The notes under the pieces: generated by a model
Told to the model about the DNA's origin: nothing
Seen by the model: only the letters and a program-made list of their open reading frames with translations
The model's database searches: none
Source of the DNA: Eremophila alpestris peregrina
Lineage: Eukaryota > Chordata > Aves > Passeriformes > Alaudidae
Direction: 5' to 3'
Assembly (NCBI GenBank): GCA_009792885.1
Contig: WMCF01000088.1
Location: 766,174 to 830,173 of the forward strand
Length of the DNA stretch: 64,000 nt
Translations under genes and position numbers: made by a program
Shown here: positions 27,949 through 40,905 of the stretch, one piece after another
Position numbering within the stretch: position 1 is the stretch's first letter
How the letters are laid out: every line of letters starts with the position of its first letter

Positions 27949-30900
27949 TAAGTCTGCAGTGCTGGATCTTTTTCTCCCCTTGTGCAGCAGGGGAATGCCA
28001 TATGCTCTGCCTGGCTGTGTCCCCCTGGCTTGTTGTAGGAGAGCAGGAGTTGATAGGACTGGGAGAGGGCAGAGGAGCCAGGCTGTGCTCAGGGCTGAAC
28101 TCCTTCCTGTGCCCTCAGGCTGGCTGTGTGAAGCCAGGCTCACTGGCATGGCTGCATTCAAACCAGCCACTCCTAGTGGCATGCATCATTTCTAAAGCCC
28201 TCTCACAAGCAGTATTGTTATTAATGCAAACACTGCCCCTGAACCCCTGTGCTTTGCTCCTGGAGCCCGTGCCCAATGCCATGCTTCATCCCTGCTCCCA
28301 GCAGCTGTGTGTGTCAGAGTGGGAAGATTTTCTACCCTAAGCTCACTAACGTGCTTCTGAAGAGGTGCCAGCTTCTGGTTTTAAACTCAGCCAAGCTTGA
28401 ACAATTTTATCTGTGGTTGTAGGCAGAAGGCTTTTATTAAATAAAAGTCACAGTTTTGTTTAACTGCAAAAATTGCAGGCAGATGTTCTCCCCAGCTCAG
28501 TCCAAGCACACTACAAGTACTGGCCTCTGGTTCTTTGCTTGCTGTGTACCTGTTGCACAAGGTGTGGTGAAAACATCTGGGAAGAGCATGGAATAAACAT
28601 CCGGAGGTTTTCCAGTGATGGCTTTTAGTGTCCTTTTAGAGTGCTTGATGAAAGCAACCTTGACTCAATAAGGAGAGATGGAGGAGCTGCCTACACAGAA
28701 TTAGCAGCTGCTGCAGTGTCTGGGGCTCAGAGGCAGCCTGTCCCTACCTGGGCCTGGATCTTGGGAGTTACAGATGTGGTGTCCCAGCCATCAGCAGGAC
28801 ACCTGCCTTGCCCAAGGAGCTGGCTGGTGTTTGTGCCCACCCTGCACCCTGGGCCAGCACAGGACACTCCAGTTTATACCAATCTCTGTGGCCACTGAGG
28901 AGATGAGAAAGTGGGGGGCGGGAAAGGGGTCAGGATTTGGTTTGGTCTTGTTGCACTCCATCTGCATTTGTCAAATCCAAGGAAAAGCCCCTAACCTTGC
29001 TTTTATTTCCTCCTTACAGGGCCCATGTGTTTGAGCACGAAGCCTTGTTAGCATGCAGGGAATCTGGGTGCAGAAAGGACAGGCACAGCTGCACTCAGAT
29101 ATCCATCAGGACCAGGTGTGGACACACTCTTACATTTTCCCTTGGTTTGAGAGCGTGCAGTCAGGTATTTTAAGCAAGATTTGGATTGAAAGACAGTCTG
29201 TGAATGCACAATGCAGTAGAATCTCCCAAATTCACACCTAAACGAGTGAGTGATCAGATGCAGCAGCTCCTGCTGTGGTTGTGGCACACTGTGATCCACA
29301 GGCTGGAAGGAGCCACAGTTCCTGAAGGCCAGGCAAGGCAGTACTGGCTCTGCATCAGTCTCTGGATGGCAGCACAGTGAGCTGTTACATGGGGGTGGCA
29401 CTTGCACTCCAGGCATGAGCAGGAAGATTTGACCATGGTAGGGAAACACACCTGAGTGCAGCAGGAGTGAGGCTCTAGCTTTGTGTATTATATATTCACT
29501 TCTGGTCACATTCTTTCCCCTTTCTCTTCACATCCCTGAAAAAAAAGCACTTAAGTCCTACAATTTCAAAGCAGAACACACAGCAAGTGAAGAAACTCTC
29601 AAATAAAGGCATTTGAGGCTGTTCTGTCTCTTCAGTGCCATGGCCACTTTCACCTCTTCTGTCCCTGCTTCACACTGTGTCCAGGCTGCTCCTGGTATTT
29701 CTTTCATCTTCAAAGAGATGATCTTAAAGATAATTCTGTACCTGCTGGAGGAGGGAAATAATTGTTTTGGTGCTGCCCAAGCCAGCACAAGAACTTGGGA
29801 AGGAGCTCATGTGTTCCATGCCCATCAGCATTGGTGTGACAATGAAAGAGGTTTTATACAGGAGCTTCAAGTCCTGCTCTTGGGATGAGCAACAAAATTC
29901 CCCTGCTAAAGGGGCAGCTGCAGAGCTCACTTTCTGAATCCTCACCTCCCCAGAGCCTACTTTACAGGGTTTCTCTGCCCAAAGCAGATTGGAGAGCTCT
30001 CTTTGATCATCTTGCCCTTGTAACCAGCTTTGCATGGGTCCCTGCTGTGCCCACTCCAGAATTTCAGCCTTATTCCCTGCATTAGAGCAGTTCCACACTC
30101 TGGGTTCCCAGGAGTTTCCCTCTAATGCTTTTTGCATTAGTAGCTAGTATCAGGAAATCTAGTACCAAAAGGTTAATGTGCATCCATTAGTCCTCTTCCC
30201 CCCTTCTTTATGTGCTGGTAGGAGACAACCAATTTCATTAAATACATTAGGTCTGGAAAGGGTCTGGAAGCACTTGAAATCCTGTATGTGCAGAGCTGTG
30301 GGGCTATTAGCATTGTCCTGTCTAAACACTGCAGGTGAAGTGGGATTTGTGGATGTTGAATGAGACCTTCCAGGTGTTTCCCAGCCTCCACAACCTTTCT
30401 CTTCCTCTTAAAAAGAGTTGGGGTTTTTGAGACCTGCTCAGGATGGGCATCTCCTCGTTCTGTGTGGTCTCTCAGCTGTGGGCAGGGTGAAGGAGGAGGG
30501 GTGTCAGGGCACTTGGGAGGGCTGTGTGGGCAGCTCAGCTGGCTTTGGCAGCTGCAGCAAGTGGTTTTCTGCCTCCTCCCCCTGCAGCCAGCATGACAAT
30601 TTCTGTCCCACTAATTAGAGCAAAGCTGAACCCTGTGAGTGTCTCGTTGCATTCTCTGACCTGCATTTTAGACAAGGTCAAGCTGTTTCAGTGAAAAAAA
30701 TCTATTACTCTTAAGGATCCCAAGTGGCAAGTGGGAGGGCTGGCTATTTGTTTTGCCTCCTGATGTGATTTGAGGAGCTTGCCACATTCTCTAACTGAAA
30801 CCTTGTGTTTTAGCACAGCAGACCTTTGCAAGGCAGTGATTTGGGTGGTGCTGCTGCAATGCCCTGTGTCTCTGTGTGGATTGGCTTTGCACAGCAAGGT

Positions 30901-31628
30901 TTGGGGAGCAGGAGAAGCTGCTGGAAGCCCCCACAGGAAGGAGTGGCAGAGACAGCCTGGGATGCACTGACTGCAGCCCCCACTCCCTGTCCCCCTTTGC
31001 CACTGGCAAAAAATGATCTCTGCTGAAGGCTCAGCAACATGAAGCTTTGTAGGTGAAATGGGGACATCCAGAGCAGGGTGCATGAGCAGCTCTGGGCGTG
31101 CAAGTTCAAACGTGGCAGAACCGTGGCCAAAAGAAAAGAGAAAAAAAAAATCCCACGGGCTTTAATTTCACTTAATGAGAAACCATTCACAGTGTTCCAT
31201 TTCTGATCCATATCTTTCCCTTCCTATTCTAATGGTAATTACTGTAGCAGTTTATTAACAAAGAAACCATTTGATAGCTTTCACATGATCCCATACTTCA
31301 AGTATCTAACAACCTATTGATTCGATAGCTTGGCAGCATTCCTGATTGAGGAGCTGGAGTTTGATTTTTTTTTTTTAAATCACTTTGATAGTCTCACATG
31401 CAGAGGATAATTATTTTCCTGGTTGAAACATGGGCTGGATTGCAGAAGGATGGAGTCTACAGCATTTCCTTGTGTGGGACCTGTGCTGCACCCACAGAGT
31501 GAGCAGTGTCTGTGCTCTTACAGAGGGCTGCATTTCTGATCCCTGCATTTGTGAGTTACTGCAATCAGGTGTGCAGCACACCTGCAGAGAGGTAATTGCA
31601 ATATTTGTCACTACTGAGTGTAAATGTG

Positions 31629-31800
31629 TTGCCCAGAGAGCTGTGGATTCCCCATCCCTGGCAGTGTCCAAGGCCATCTTGCATGAGGCTTGGAGCAAGC
31701 TGGGATACGGGAAGGGGTCACTGCCCATGGCAGGGGGTGGAACAAGACAATTTTTAAGGTCCCTTTCAACCCAAACAATTCTGTGTTGATTCTTTGATAT
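31629..31800 (+). repeat. CR1 LINE 3'-end fragment
   Basis: This sense CR1 tail contains CCCCATCCCTGGCAGTGTCC AAGGCCATCTT, GGAGCAAGCTGGGATA, GGTCACTGCCCATGGCAGGG and CCCTTTCAACCCAAACAATT, closing with degenerate terminal repeats (GATTCTTTGATAT). Confidence 0.93.
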
Positions 31801-33087
31801 CTTTGTGGAGGGTTTTGTGTTTTCCCTGCTCTCCTGAGTCCCAGGTGCTGCATGGAGCAGGTTTTGCAGTGGCAATGCATTTTGGCAGCCCTCCCTCGTG
31901 CTGCAGACCCATGGCACTGCTGGGTGATTCTGTGCCCCTGCTCTCACTTTCTGGATGGTTCCTCACTTTCTCAAGGTGACTGGGGAAGTTTCCCTGGACA
32001 GCAGTTCCCACTGGGACAGAAGGACACTGCAGGAGCTGCTGGAGGGCTGTGCAATTTGTGAGGGGGGAATCTGCCAGAGCACACAAGCCCAGAACAGTGG
32101 TCCAGCCCCTCAGAGACAGCCAGCAGCCAGTGTGCCACTGTCCTGGGATGGCTGGTTTGTGTTTCCTCAAGAGTGAAAAATAAGGGTGTGTTTCTGGGAG
32201 CTGTGTGTGCCACAGGCTGCTCGTGCTCATTGCTGTCATGCTTTTTGGGCACTTCTAGGAGATTGTTCCAAATTTTATTGGATACCAGTGTGGGAATTGT
32301 TGTCTCTGCTGTGTGATTGGGAAGCTTGCCTAGAAAGAGGCCCAGCTAACTGAGCAGGTAGACTTGGACCAAACACCTTTTGAGCCCTTCTGAAAGGAAT
32401 GAGAAGAACAAAATGGATGGAAGGAATTTGCTGGAAGTTTTCTCATGCAGGTTGGAAAGAGCAGAAACATCTGACCTCCATGAGGAGAACCTGCCACCTG
32501 TGTCCTCTCAGGCATTTTATGCATATGGCCCAGATGGGTGCCTGAACTGGTTGGTTAACAATTCACATGCTTCTGGAACAGCTGGATTGATCATGCAGAG
32601 CCCAGGTGACCCTACACTCTGTCAGGATAAAGGTGCTGGGAGAACTTGAATTACATGTTGGTCATTTTCTCATCTCATATATCACAGCCTGAAAGCTTTA
32701 TGACTCCAGAGCTTACTGTATTAATTTTATGCATGAGTGCTTTATTTTTGCCATATGAGATATATCACTGGCTTACTAGAGCAAAATATCATTAGACCTG
32801 GAGAAGGATTTGGTCACTTAAACTTTGTCACCAAGGATCATTGCACACAGATTATGTAGGGCTGTCCTGTGCCATCTCTCATGTGTTTATTAAGTGATTA
32901 TAAATATTGAGCTGTGTGCCTTCAGGGGACACTTGGGACCTGTGACTGCAGTAACATTTCCTGTGGAGAGGTGGCTCACACACAGTGATTTGTGCCCCAG
33001 CAGGGCCCATCAAAGGGTTTGCCTGGTAAGAAGGCAGAGGTCTGTTCCACCTGAAGGAGCTCTGTGCTGTTTTTAGGGATCAGTCAC

Positions 33088-33146
33088 AGGTTGGACTCAG
33101 TGGTCTCAGAGGTCCTTTCCAGGCAAAATGTGATTCTGTTATTGTG
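33088..33146 (+). repeat. CR1 LINE 3'-end fragment
   Basis: AGGTTGGACTCAGTGGTCTC, GGTCCTTTCCAGGCAAAATG and TGATTCTGTTATTGTG resemble a short, diverged sense CR1 terminus. Confidence 0.75.
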
Positions 33147-33432
33147 CATTTCCTGACATCCTGGTGGCTGGCACTGAGGTCAGGATCTGTGGCACCTAGG
33201 CTCCAGCCCGTGCCTGAGCCCCTGAGTTATCACATCAAAGTACTTCAGCTGCTTTGGTTTCTTCCATCTCACTTCAGGATGTCAGTCTTGAAAACACCAC
33301 AAACCTTTCAGAAGTGCTGAGCCTCCAGTGTTTATTGTTTCCATAATAATGGGTGGAATGTTTATATGAACCCATAAAATGCAGCTGTTCACCCTGAACC
33401 TTCAAACTCCTTCTGCACAAGCCATTTTACTG

Positions 33433-33650
33433 GCCTCAGGTGATGGGACAAGGGGTGATGGCTTCAAACTGACAAGGGGCAGGTTTAGAGTCAGTAAGAA
33501 ATTCTTCTCTGGTGATGTCCCATCCCTGGGAGTGTTCCAGGCCAGGTTGGACAGGGCTTGGAGCAGCCTGGGCTAGTGGAAGGTGTCCCTGCCCATGGCA
33601 GGGGCTGGAATGAGTTGGGATTTAAGGTCCCAGCCAGGCCATTCCATCTG
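33433..33650 (+). repeat. CR1 LINE 3' fragment, about 220 bp
   Basis: This begins in the internal CR1 segment (GGGACAAGGGGTGATGGCTT CAAACTGACAAGGGG), passes through GTCCCATCCCTGGGAGTGTT and CCAGGCCAGGTTGGACAGGG, GGAGCAGCCTGGGCTAGTGG and CCCTGCCCATGGCAGGGGC. The terminal octamers are degraded. It is one of the two longest and least diverged CR1 pieces here. Confidence 0.94.
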
Positions 33651-36011
33651 CCAGACTCTGAAGCTGTGCAGGACCACTGCAGAGCTCTGCCTCTCCTCAA
33701 TCACCAAGACCAAAGAGCAGCCCCCATCTGCAGATTTTCCTTCCCATTTGCTGCCAGGAATGCCAGCAGCCTGATCCCTTCTGTCAGGTTTTCCAAAGGG
33801 CTGTGTTCCTCTTCAGTCACTGCAGTAGCTTTTATTTTCCACAAAAATTCAGCTTGTAAGGCATCTGCAGGAGAGCTGGTAAAGGCTGGGCCCCTTCTGG
33901 ACATGGAAGCTTCTTTAAGTCCCTTCTTTTCATGTAAAATTTTATATGAAATTGTTTCCTGCTGGATAAAGCATGACCTGGAATTGTAACTGTTCTCCAT
34001 TTCTGGATTTCCACTTAGAACTGAACAACTCAGATTCAGTGATCCACAGAGGAAAAAACAAACCTGCTATCTGCCTCTTCAAAGTTAATTAATGCTTCCA
34101 TGATTCACTAATGAAAAAGGCTGAGATGAGAAAGAGGTGAGCAGCAAAGAGCTGCATAAATTCCCCAACAAAGCTGACAGAAGCCTGCCATTGTGTTCTG
34201 AGCCTGAGAACACGAAGAAATGGGGTTAAAATGATTTGTGACCAGGAGAAGGAAGAATTTCCTCCTGTTACATGACTGCATGTAACTTTTATTAGTTTGA
34301 TGATGTACAGAGGGACTATTTCTCTTGGAAATGGCTTTTTGGTTAACATTTCATTTTCCTCCCCAAAGTTAGCTCTCTTGCAGTGATCTGAAGCACAGCT
34401 GCCTGTGATTTCCTGGCCCCCAGCTTTATTAACAGCCCTTGTTGTCATTGCAAATGATCTATTCCAGGCCAGGCCATAAAGCTCTGGTTTTGCAGGTGAG
34501 CAACACCTCACCCTTTGTAGTGCAGCATTTCCACAGTAGGACAAGGATGAAAAATTGCTTAATAAAAAATACCAAGAATAAAACTCATAATAGGTTGCAT
34601 TGATAGTTGCATCACTTTTATTATATCAGCTGCCCCTCTTTAGGAATTTTTAGTCTGTGCACTAATTTATTGTCACTAAATTGTCCTGGGTTTTGGTGTG
34701 ACCTATCCCAATGCTGCATTTCCAGCCTTTGTATTACTCAGTGCATCCAAGTAACACCTGGAAAAGTACCAAGGTCACTCCTGCCTGCAAAAGGCACAGG
34801 TTTGCAGGGTCTGAGAGGTGGTGCAGATTGCCTGGCAGTGGATTAAGATACATTTATCACCAAATCGATGTGAGAAAATGGGATGGAGTGGCCTCTTGCC
34901 ATGGGGATAATTCCTGTGGGGAATGAAGCTTTAAAGATCATGTCTTGGGAATGGAGAGAGATTCCTGCTCTTGTTGGTGCTGGATGTACATCTTCTCATG
35001 AGGCCAGCTTTCACCCCTGCATCTTCTTCAGGAGCAGGTTCTGGTCCAAATTTCTGTTTGTTTGAAGGCAATGTGGCTCAGCTGTTTTCATGTTTCTTTC
35101 TTTCCACCTTTTCTAAATGCTTGGTTTCTCTTTTCACAGGTAACAGGCTGTGATGCCTCAAGGCTTTCTTCCAGCACTGGTGGCCCCTGCACATGGAGGT
35201 AGCAGGATCTTTGCTATGTGTTTTGTTCTGCAGGTGTTTTTATTCTCTAAAGAGTGCTTTTAGTCTCAGATTTAAGGCCAAATGCCATGGTTGGGTGATA
35301 CTGCTTGGAGAGCGTGTCTGACAAAAAGAACAATTCTGTGGTGTGGGTGGGTTCCTCAAAGCCTCTCTGTGCCCTGCTCAAGGTTAGAGGTGCAACAGGC
35401 CAAGCCTGGCCAGTGACACTTCCCCTGCTGGGGTAACTCCTTCAGAGGATGCTCCAGGGGTCAGGAATTCAGGTGTGCATCCACCTAAACTTCTATTTCT
35501 ACACTGACCTAACCTGCAGGATCTTGTCTTCCACTCAGGAATTTCTTATTTCTGCTCTTAACATGATTTCACAGGATAAAAATCCTGTTATTTCTGCTGG
35601 AAGGCATCACACTCACAGGTAGCATATAAACACTGGGGGGGGTTTGGTTTTGTGATGGATGCAGAAGGATGCAGAGGGACTGCAAATGGTGATTTAGTCC
35701 CCGTGCTCCAGCTGGATGGAGACCAGCCTTGGATCTTCTCAGAAGCACCCAAGAGGAGCAGGCAGGGAACCCCCATGGTCTCATTGGCACTTGTGCCTTG
35801 ATTTTAAGGATTGTCTTTCCCTAAATGCCTCCTGCTCCCTTGCCCGAGGCACCCACACCTCCTTCCAGTTATTGTTTCTCACGCTGCTGATAAAAGCAGT
35901 GGGATTTGGGATGTTTTTTAGGAAGGCTTAAATACCCTATGGAGCTTCCCATCAGGTACCCAGCACACTTTATTATGCAGGCACATCTCCACCTGCTTTC
36001 CCTTCACGCTG

Positions 36012-36119
36012 GGGGCAGGGAGGGGCAGTGCTGTTTGTTTGGGAATGCAATCAGCCCAAGCCTGGTGGGACAGGGAGGGGCAGTGCTGTTTGTTTAGGAG
36101 TGCAATCAGCCCAGGCCAG
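36012..36119. repeat. Tandem duplication, two copies of about 55 bp
   Basis: Copy 1 (about 36012-36066) and copy 2 (about 36067-36119) share AGGGAGGGGCAGTGCTGTTT, GTTT and GCAATCAGCCCA at a constant 55-bp offset, with only a few substitutions. It is a minimal VNTR or recent local duplication. Confidence 0.9.
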
Positions 36120-36536
36120 CCCGCAGGATAACCTTGAATGCAGGGAAAGTGGGGCAGTTTAAAGCCATCTGCAGCTCCAATGGCTCCCCACACACCCCTT
36201 TGGCTCGCAGCCTCCATTCACGCCAATAAAGTGCGGGAAGATTCACAATACAATGGGAAATTGCTTCTTTGGGTATCCCAGGATCTTGACTGAGAAGTGC
36301 TTTAACCTTGGCCTCATGCTTCCTGCGGGGCCTGTTTGCTGTGCTGCACAAGTGCCAGCAGCAGCCAGGAACCTACAGGATTTTCCATCTGAGGGAAATT
36401 AAACCCCGAAACCTTTCCCATCCTCTCGATGCCAGACATGCTCTGCCTGCATTAACTTGAGCTTAATGGACTGCAAAATGAGCCTTTCAGCGAGTATGGG
36501 AGTGGATTATTTGCAGGAGAGCAAGTTCCTCACACT

Positions 36537-36616
36537 AAAAAAAAAAAAAAATCCCAAAGCTTTTGTCCTTTGGAAAAAAAAAAAAAAAAGAAGAAAAGAA
36601 GAGAGAGAGAAAAGGC
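36537..36616 (+). repeat. Poly(A) tracts and GA-rich microsatellite
   Basis: There is an A-run at about 36537-36551 and another at about 36574-36589, followed by an AAGAAAAGAAGAGAGAGAGA tract. The ORF and its complement through this stretch (lysine- or phenylalanine-rich) are artefacts of it. Confidence 0.9.
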
Positions 36617-36969
36617 AAATGCAGCCAAATGATAGGAAGAGAGTCGGGCCCTAGGAAGTCCAGAAAACTTTGGGCAAGGCAGAGGGTGCATCCACCAAGT
36701 CAGGTGAGTAATGCAAAGAGCAATGGCCACTGCTCCCTGTCTCTTAAACCAAACTGGTGTTTGTTAGCCCAGATCTTGGTGGCAGTGCTGGGGATGGTTC
36801 AGGCACTCCAGGCCACACTTCTCAGCACTCCAGCTGAACTCACCCTGCCTTTATTGCAGCCTTCCCCAAAGTCCTCCAGGGCAGGACCTGGGGCTGCAAA
36901 AGGCAGAGGTTGCTGCTGTGCCATGCTCCTGTCTGCAGTGTGCACTCATCAGCTCACCCTGTTGCACAA

Positions 36970-37216
36970 GGAGAGATGGTTTTACACAGTTTATTCTGGA
37001 TATAAGGAAGATGGGTGTTGCAGGGAGGGTGGTCAGGCTTTGGCACAGGCTGCCCACAAGTGGTGGCTGCCCCATCCCTGAAAACATTCAAGGCCAGGTT
37101 GGATAGAGCTCTGAGCAACTTGGTCTAATGAGAAGTGTCCCTGCTCATTGCAGGGGGTTGGATTCGATGGACTTTAAAGGTCCCTTCCAACCCAAACTAT
37201 TCTGTGAGTCTGTGAT
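36970..37216 (+). repeat. CR1 LINE 3' fragment, about 245 bp
   Basis: TTATTCTGGATATAAGGAAG, GGCTTTGGCACAGGCTGCCC, GGCTGCCCCATCCCTGAAAA, AGGCCAGGTTGGATAGAGCT, TGGATTCGATGGACTTTAAA and CCCTTCCAACCCAAACTATT are successive landmarks of a sense CR1 3' end, with terminal TCTGTGAGTCTGTGATC repeats. Confidence 0.96.
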
Positions 37217-37982
37217 CATCACACATCATGTGCAAGGACAGTTTAAAGCCTGGTGAGCCCCTTTTTCACCTGCTTCCTCGGAGTTTTGCCTTCCAGATTC
37301 ACAAGGTGTTTCTTCCCGAACTCCCTAGGCTTGGATTTGGCTGTTCCTCCAAACACAGAGCCAAGGCACTGCTGGAATACCTGAAGAGACAATCCATATG
37401 GGTAACAGGATAATCCCTATGGAAACTGGGAGGCAGAATGGGCTGGTGGTTTCTCTTCAAGCTTTCATGGGTTATCACTGTCAAGACAGCAGCAGCATAG
37501 AACATTGTGTGTGCTTAATGACCAAAAGTACCTTCACTGTGTCCTTCCCAGTGCCAGATGCCTTGCAGTCTAAATGAGGATCTTTAATAGTGGCATTAAT
37601 TATTGCTGCAGTCCTGCTTTGTCCCACTGAAACAAAGCTAATAGCTCAGGCTCACTCTGCCTCTCTCCCTGTCCCTTCCCCAGGTCTCCTGTATCTGGTG
37701 CCAGCATCAGAAAGGCTCCTGTCACCTGCCTGGCTGGGCCACCAGCATGGGGTGATGTGCAGAAAGGGTCAGGCACAGGTGCCAGCTCCAGGGCTGCTCC
37801 ATGAGCTGAGGATGGGGAAGGCTGCATTGGGAAGGATGTCCTGAAGCTGTCAGAGAGTGTCACTTGGTGCCACCACACCCACACCCTTGCCCACTGCCAA
37901 GAAAATACCAGCTCACAGCTCACAGGGATGCAGATAACAAACTGAAGTAATTAATTAATTTATTAAAAGCAGATATCTCTTC

Positions 37983-38150
37983 CCTGTGAGGGTGGAGAGG
38001 CCCTGGCACAGGGTGCCCACAGAAGCTGTGGCTGCCCCTGGATCCCTGGCAGTGTCCAAGGCCAGGTTGGATGGGGCTTGGAGCAGCCTGGGATAGTGGA
38101 AGGTGTCCCTGCCCTGTTCCAACCCATGCCATTCCCTGATTCTATGAAAT
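37983..38150 (+). repeat. CR1 LINE 3' fragment
   Basis: GAGAGGCCCTGGCACAGGGT, CCAAGGCCAGGTTGGATGGG, GGAGCAGCCTGGGATAGTGG and terminal ATTCCCTGATTCTATGAAAT show a sense CR1 tail lying less than 1 kb from the preceding one, same orientation. Confidence 0.95.
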
Positions 38151-38572
38151 AATGGCCCCAGGGGAGCCAGATTTCATAAACTCCTGAGGAAGGAGAGGCT
38201 CTGTGTGTCTCTTGAGCAGCCATGGACAAGACCCAGGTGCCTGCCCAAAAGATGAGGCCATCTCTGCAGGTGGGTGAACCATCACCTGCCCCCAGGGATG
38301 AGACCAGCCAGTGCTGGCAGGGACACCATCTCCTTCTGTGCCATCCCAAAGGAGCCTGGCTCAGCTGCTGTGCTGGGTTTTGTCCTTCCTTCCAATTTCC
38401 TAGTGCATTATTGTCCCTCTGTCTGTGTGTGGCTGAGTGAGGGCATGAACTGGCATCTTCTGAGAGCAGAGCTCTTTTAGGTGCTGGACTTAGTCATGGT
38501 AAAAATATACTTTCTCTTAAAGAAAAAAAAGGTAGCCAATCTGCAAATACACATAAATCCATATGGTGTATT

Positions 38573-38620
38573 AGATGGCCCTTGAAAGGTTCCAACCCAA
38601 ACCATTCCATGATCCTAAAT
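38573..38620 (+). repeat. CR1 LINE terminal fragment
   Basis: This is a short sense tail: AAAGGTTCCAACCCAAACCA followed by TTCCATGATCCTAAAT, the degenerate 3' octamer repeats. Confidence 0.85.
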
Positions 38621-40600
38621 ATATGAACACAGGTTATTCCTCTCCATGCCTTCCATCCCCTGTGTTTTAAAAGCTAAGCTTCCACACCACAAGCAAGGTG
38701 GATTCTTGATACATTTTTCATTTTCTCTATTGACTTGCTGTTGCAAACCCATGTCCTTTTGCTATGTTAAGGGCATTCATTTGCCCTGTATCCACATGGG
38801 CCCCTCTTTCCCCTTCAACAACCACCAAAGAGAAACACTTTATTGCTCCTGCTGTGCTGGAATCCCGGGATTTGCTCTTTGCTTTTCCCTCTGGCAGAGC
38901 TGTGGCTGGACAGGGGTTGCTGCAGTGGCTCTGGCATGCAGGGGACAGTCACTGGGGCACTCAGCTCACTGTGCCACTGGAGCCATCGTATGCTGCTGCC
39001 TCAGGAGCATGGCAGGATGGAGAGCACCCAAAGTTTGGGATTTTCCCAGGCTTAGCCTGGTTTGGAGTGTGCTTTGCAGCTTCCTGGGGAAGAAACATTG
39101 CCCTGCTGTGCTCTGGAGCCGAGTCATTGCCCCTGGGGTGTGCAGGCAATAATTCTGTAATTATAAAGCCATCCTGACTAATGACATATTAATGAGGACA
39201 GGGAAAGGTGGTGCCCCTGGGATGGGCTTTCCCACTGCTAGGAGGAGGAGGAGGGAGCTGTGCACAGCTGCTGCATTTGGGGGACAAAAGATGGCATCAC
39301 ATGAGCAAGGTCTGGGTGTAAGAACCCTAAGAGGAAGGATTTCTGACTTTGGGTCTCAAAATTCACTGTTGCTCCTGCTGAAGGTGTTGCCTTTGAGCTG
39401 GCCTCTCTCTGACCTGCTCTTTTGCTCCAGTTTGAGTCCTTCTGGCTCCCTTTTCTAGCCACATCTGCCCAGCTGTGCCATTTCTATCTCCCCTCAACTC
39501 TACCTTCCCCTGCTTTCTGCCCTACCAAGCCCCTTGCTGTTCTTTACCCCTCAGCATCTCCCCTCACCTTCATCCCTCCTCTCTTCCCCATCTCCCACAA
39601 ACACCTGCTGTATTTGCAGGAGTGCCAGCCTGGGGGCACGGGGAGCAGGGTGCCCAGGGAGGAGGTTGTGCTCCCCCATCTGATAACATATGTACCAGGC
39701 ACCTTTCCCTTCAGCTGGCAGCCTCTGGGAGCCCAGGATGAACCTTTCAGCAAGATTAAAGAGATGGTATTAATTGCTATCGATCACGGGTCAACAAATT
39801 AAATTGCATCTGCAACTGCATCTCTGAAAGGTCTAAATGAGAAGAGTAGTTAATGGGTCTGGCTGGCCCAGAGCTGTGATTAATTAAAGAAAGAAATGAA
39901 CTACAACATTTAAAAAAAAAAAAAAAGGAGATGATTGGGATGAGGATGAAATTCTGTTAGTGTAATTGGAGAGTGCCTGATGGGATTTCAGTTCTGGACC
40001 CATCCTGGCCTGAGAGAGGCTGATGGGAAGCAGAGGGGTGGCAGTGATTTTTGGGGCTGTGGAGACACTGCCCACCTGGGCAACTCTTCCTCATAAGCAG
40101 TGGAAGCTTTCCTAGAAGATGATCAGTGCCCTTCCCTTGTCCCTGTGGTCCCAGACCTTGTCCCAGTGACACCCTGGTGCTTGGGCAGAACTGTGGGATC
40201 TCTCAGTGGGACTGTGGCTGGCACTGCTGGATTTGGGGGAATCAGATTGTACAATGTGAGCCACCTTGCAGACACATCCCTGATGGGATGTGCAGGGCTT
40301 TCCCTCAGCCAGAGCTCTCTGTGCAGGGTCCTTGGGGTCAGGGGGTCCCCTTCCATCTGCCTCTTTCCCCCCATTGTTTTTCACAGCGCTGTGGAAGAGG
40401 GAAGGGCAAAATCCTGAGCACTGCCATGTTCCTCAGCAATCCCACTGCTCCTCCCATGCCAATCCAGCACTGCAGCATCCCACTGGCAGCTGGCAGAGAA
40501 GTGCTCCTGGGTGGCAGTGAGGGTGCTACTGTGACTCCTTGGGAAATAATGAAGTGGCACAGCATGGAATGGAGATGGTGCTTCATTAATAAGGAAGAAA

Positions 40601-40670
40601 ATAATAATATGTGGCACGTATAGTGCTGTACTTGTTCCAAGCACTGTACAAACATTAACTACAGTAATTA
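40601..40670 (+). repeat. MIR-like SINE relic
   Basis: The order TATGTGGCAC, then AGTGCTGTACTTGTTCCAAG, CACTGTACAAACATTAACT closely resembles the core of mammalian-wide interspersed repeats (TATGTGCCAGGCACTGTTCT AAGCACTTTACA..TTAACTC as remembered). MIR relics are known in bird genomes and are sometimes preserved as regulatory DNA. Identification is from memory. Confidence 0.5.
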
Positions 40671-40834
40671 AGCTGTAATTAATTAGAGTAACTACTAATC
40701 AGTGTAAATAATGATGCATCTGGAGGTACCAAATGGAGTCTGTGAACTGAAAGCAAATTTCCATGTTCAGGAAATGGCATCAAATACAAAATGGCACCAG
40801 TAGAAGTGATAAAAAAGCAGGTGGAGGTTAAAGT

Positions 40835-40905
40835 GAGAACCTGGGAGTGGTGTTGGTCCACGGCAGCTCCATGAACAGGAATCCTGGTCTGGCAAAGCAA
40901 ACCTG
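40835..40905 (+). repeat. Possible internal CR1 fragment
   Basis: AGAACCTGGGAGTGGTGTTG GTCCACGGCAGCTCCATGAA resembles the CR1 ORF2 3' region (GACCTGGGGGTGTTGGTnGACAGC..). It has no tail, and the call is tentative. Confidence 0.35.

Noticed and set aside
31411..31947. Minus-strand ORF of 178 codons
   Set aside because: It reads through a CR1 tail in antisense, so it cannot be a real gene.
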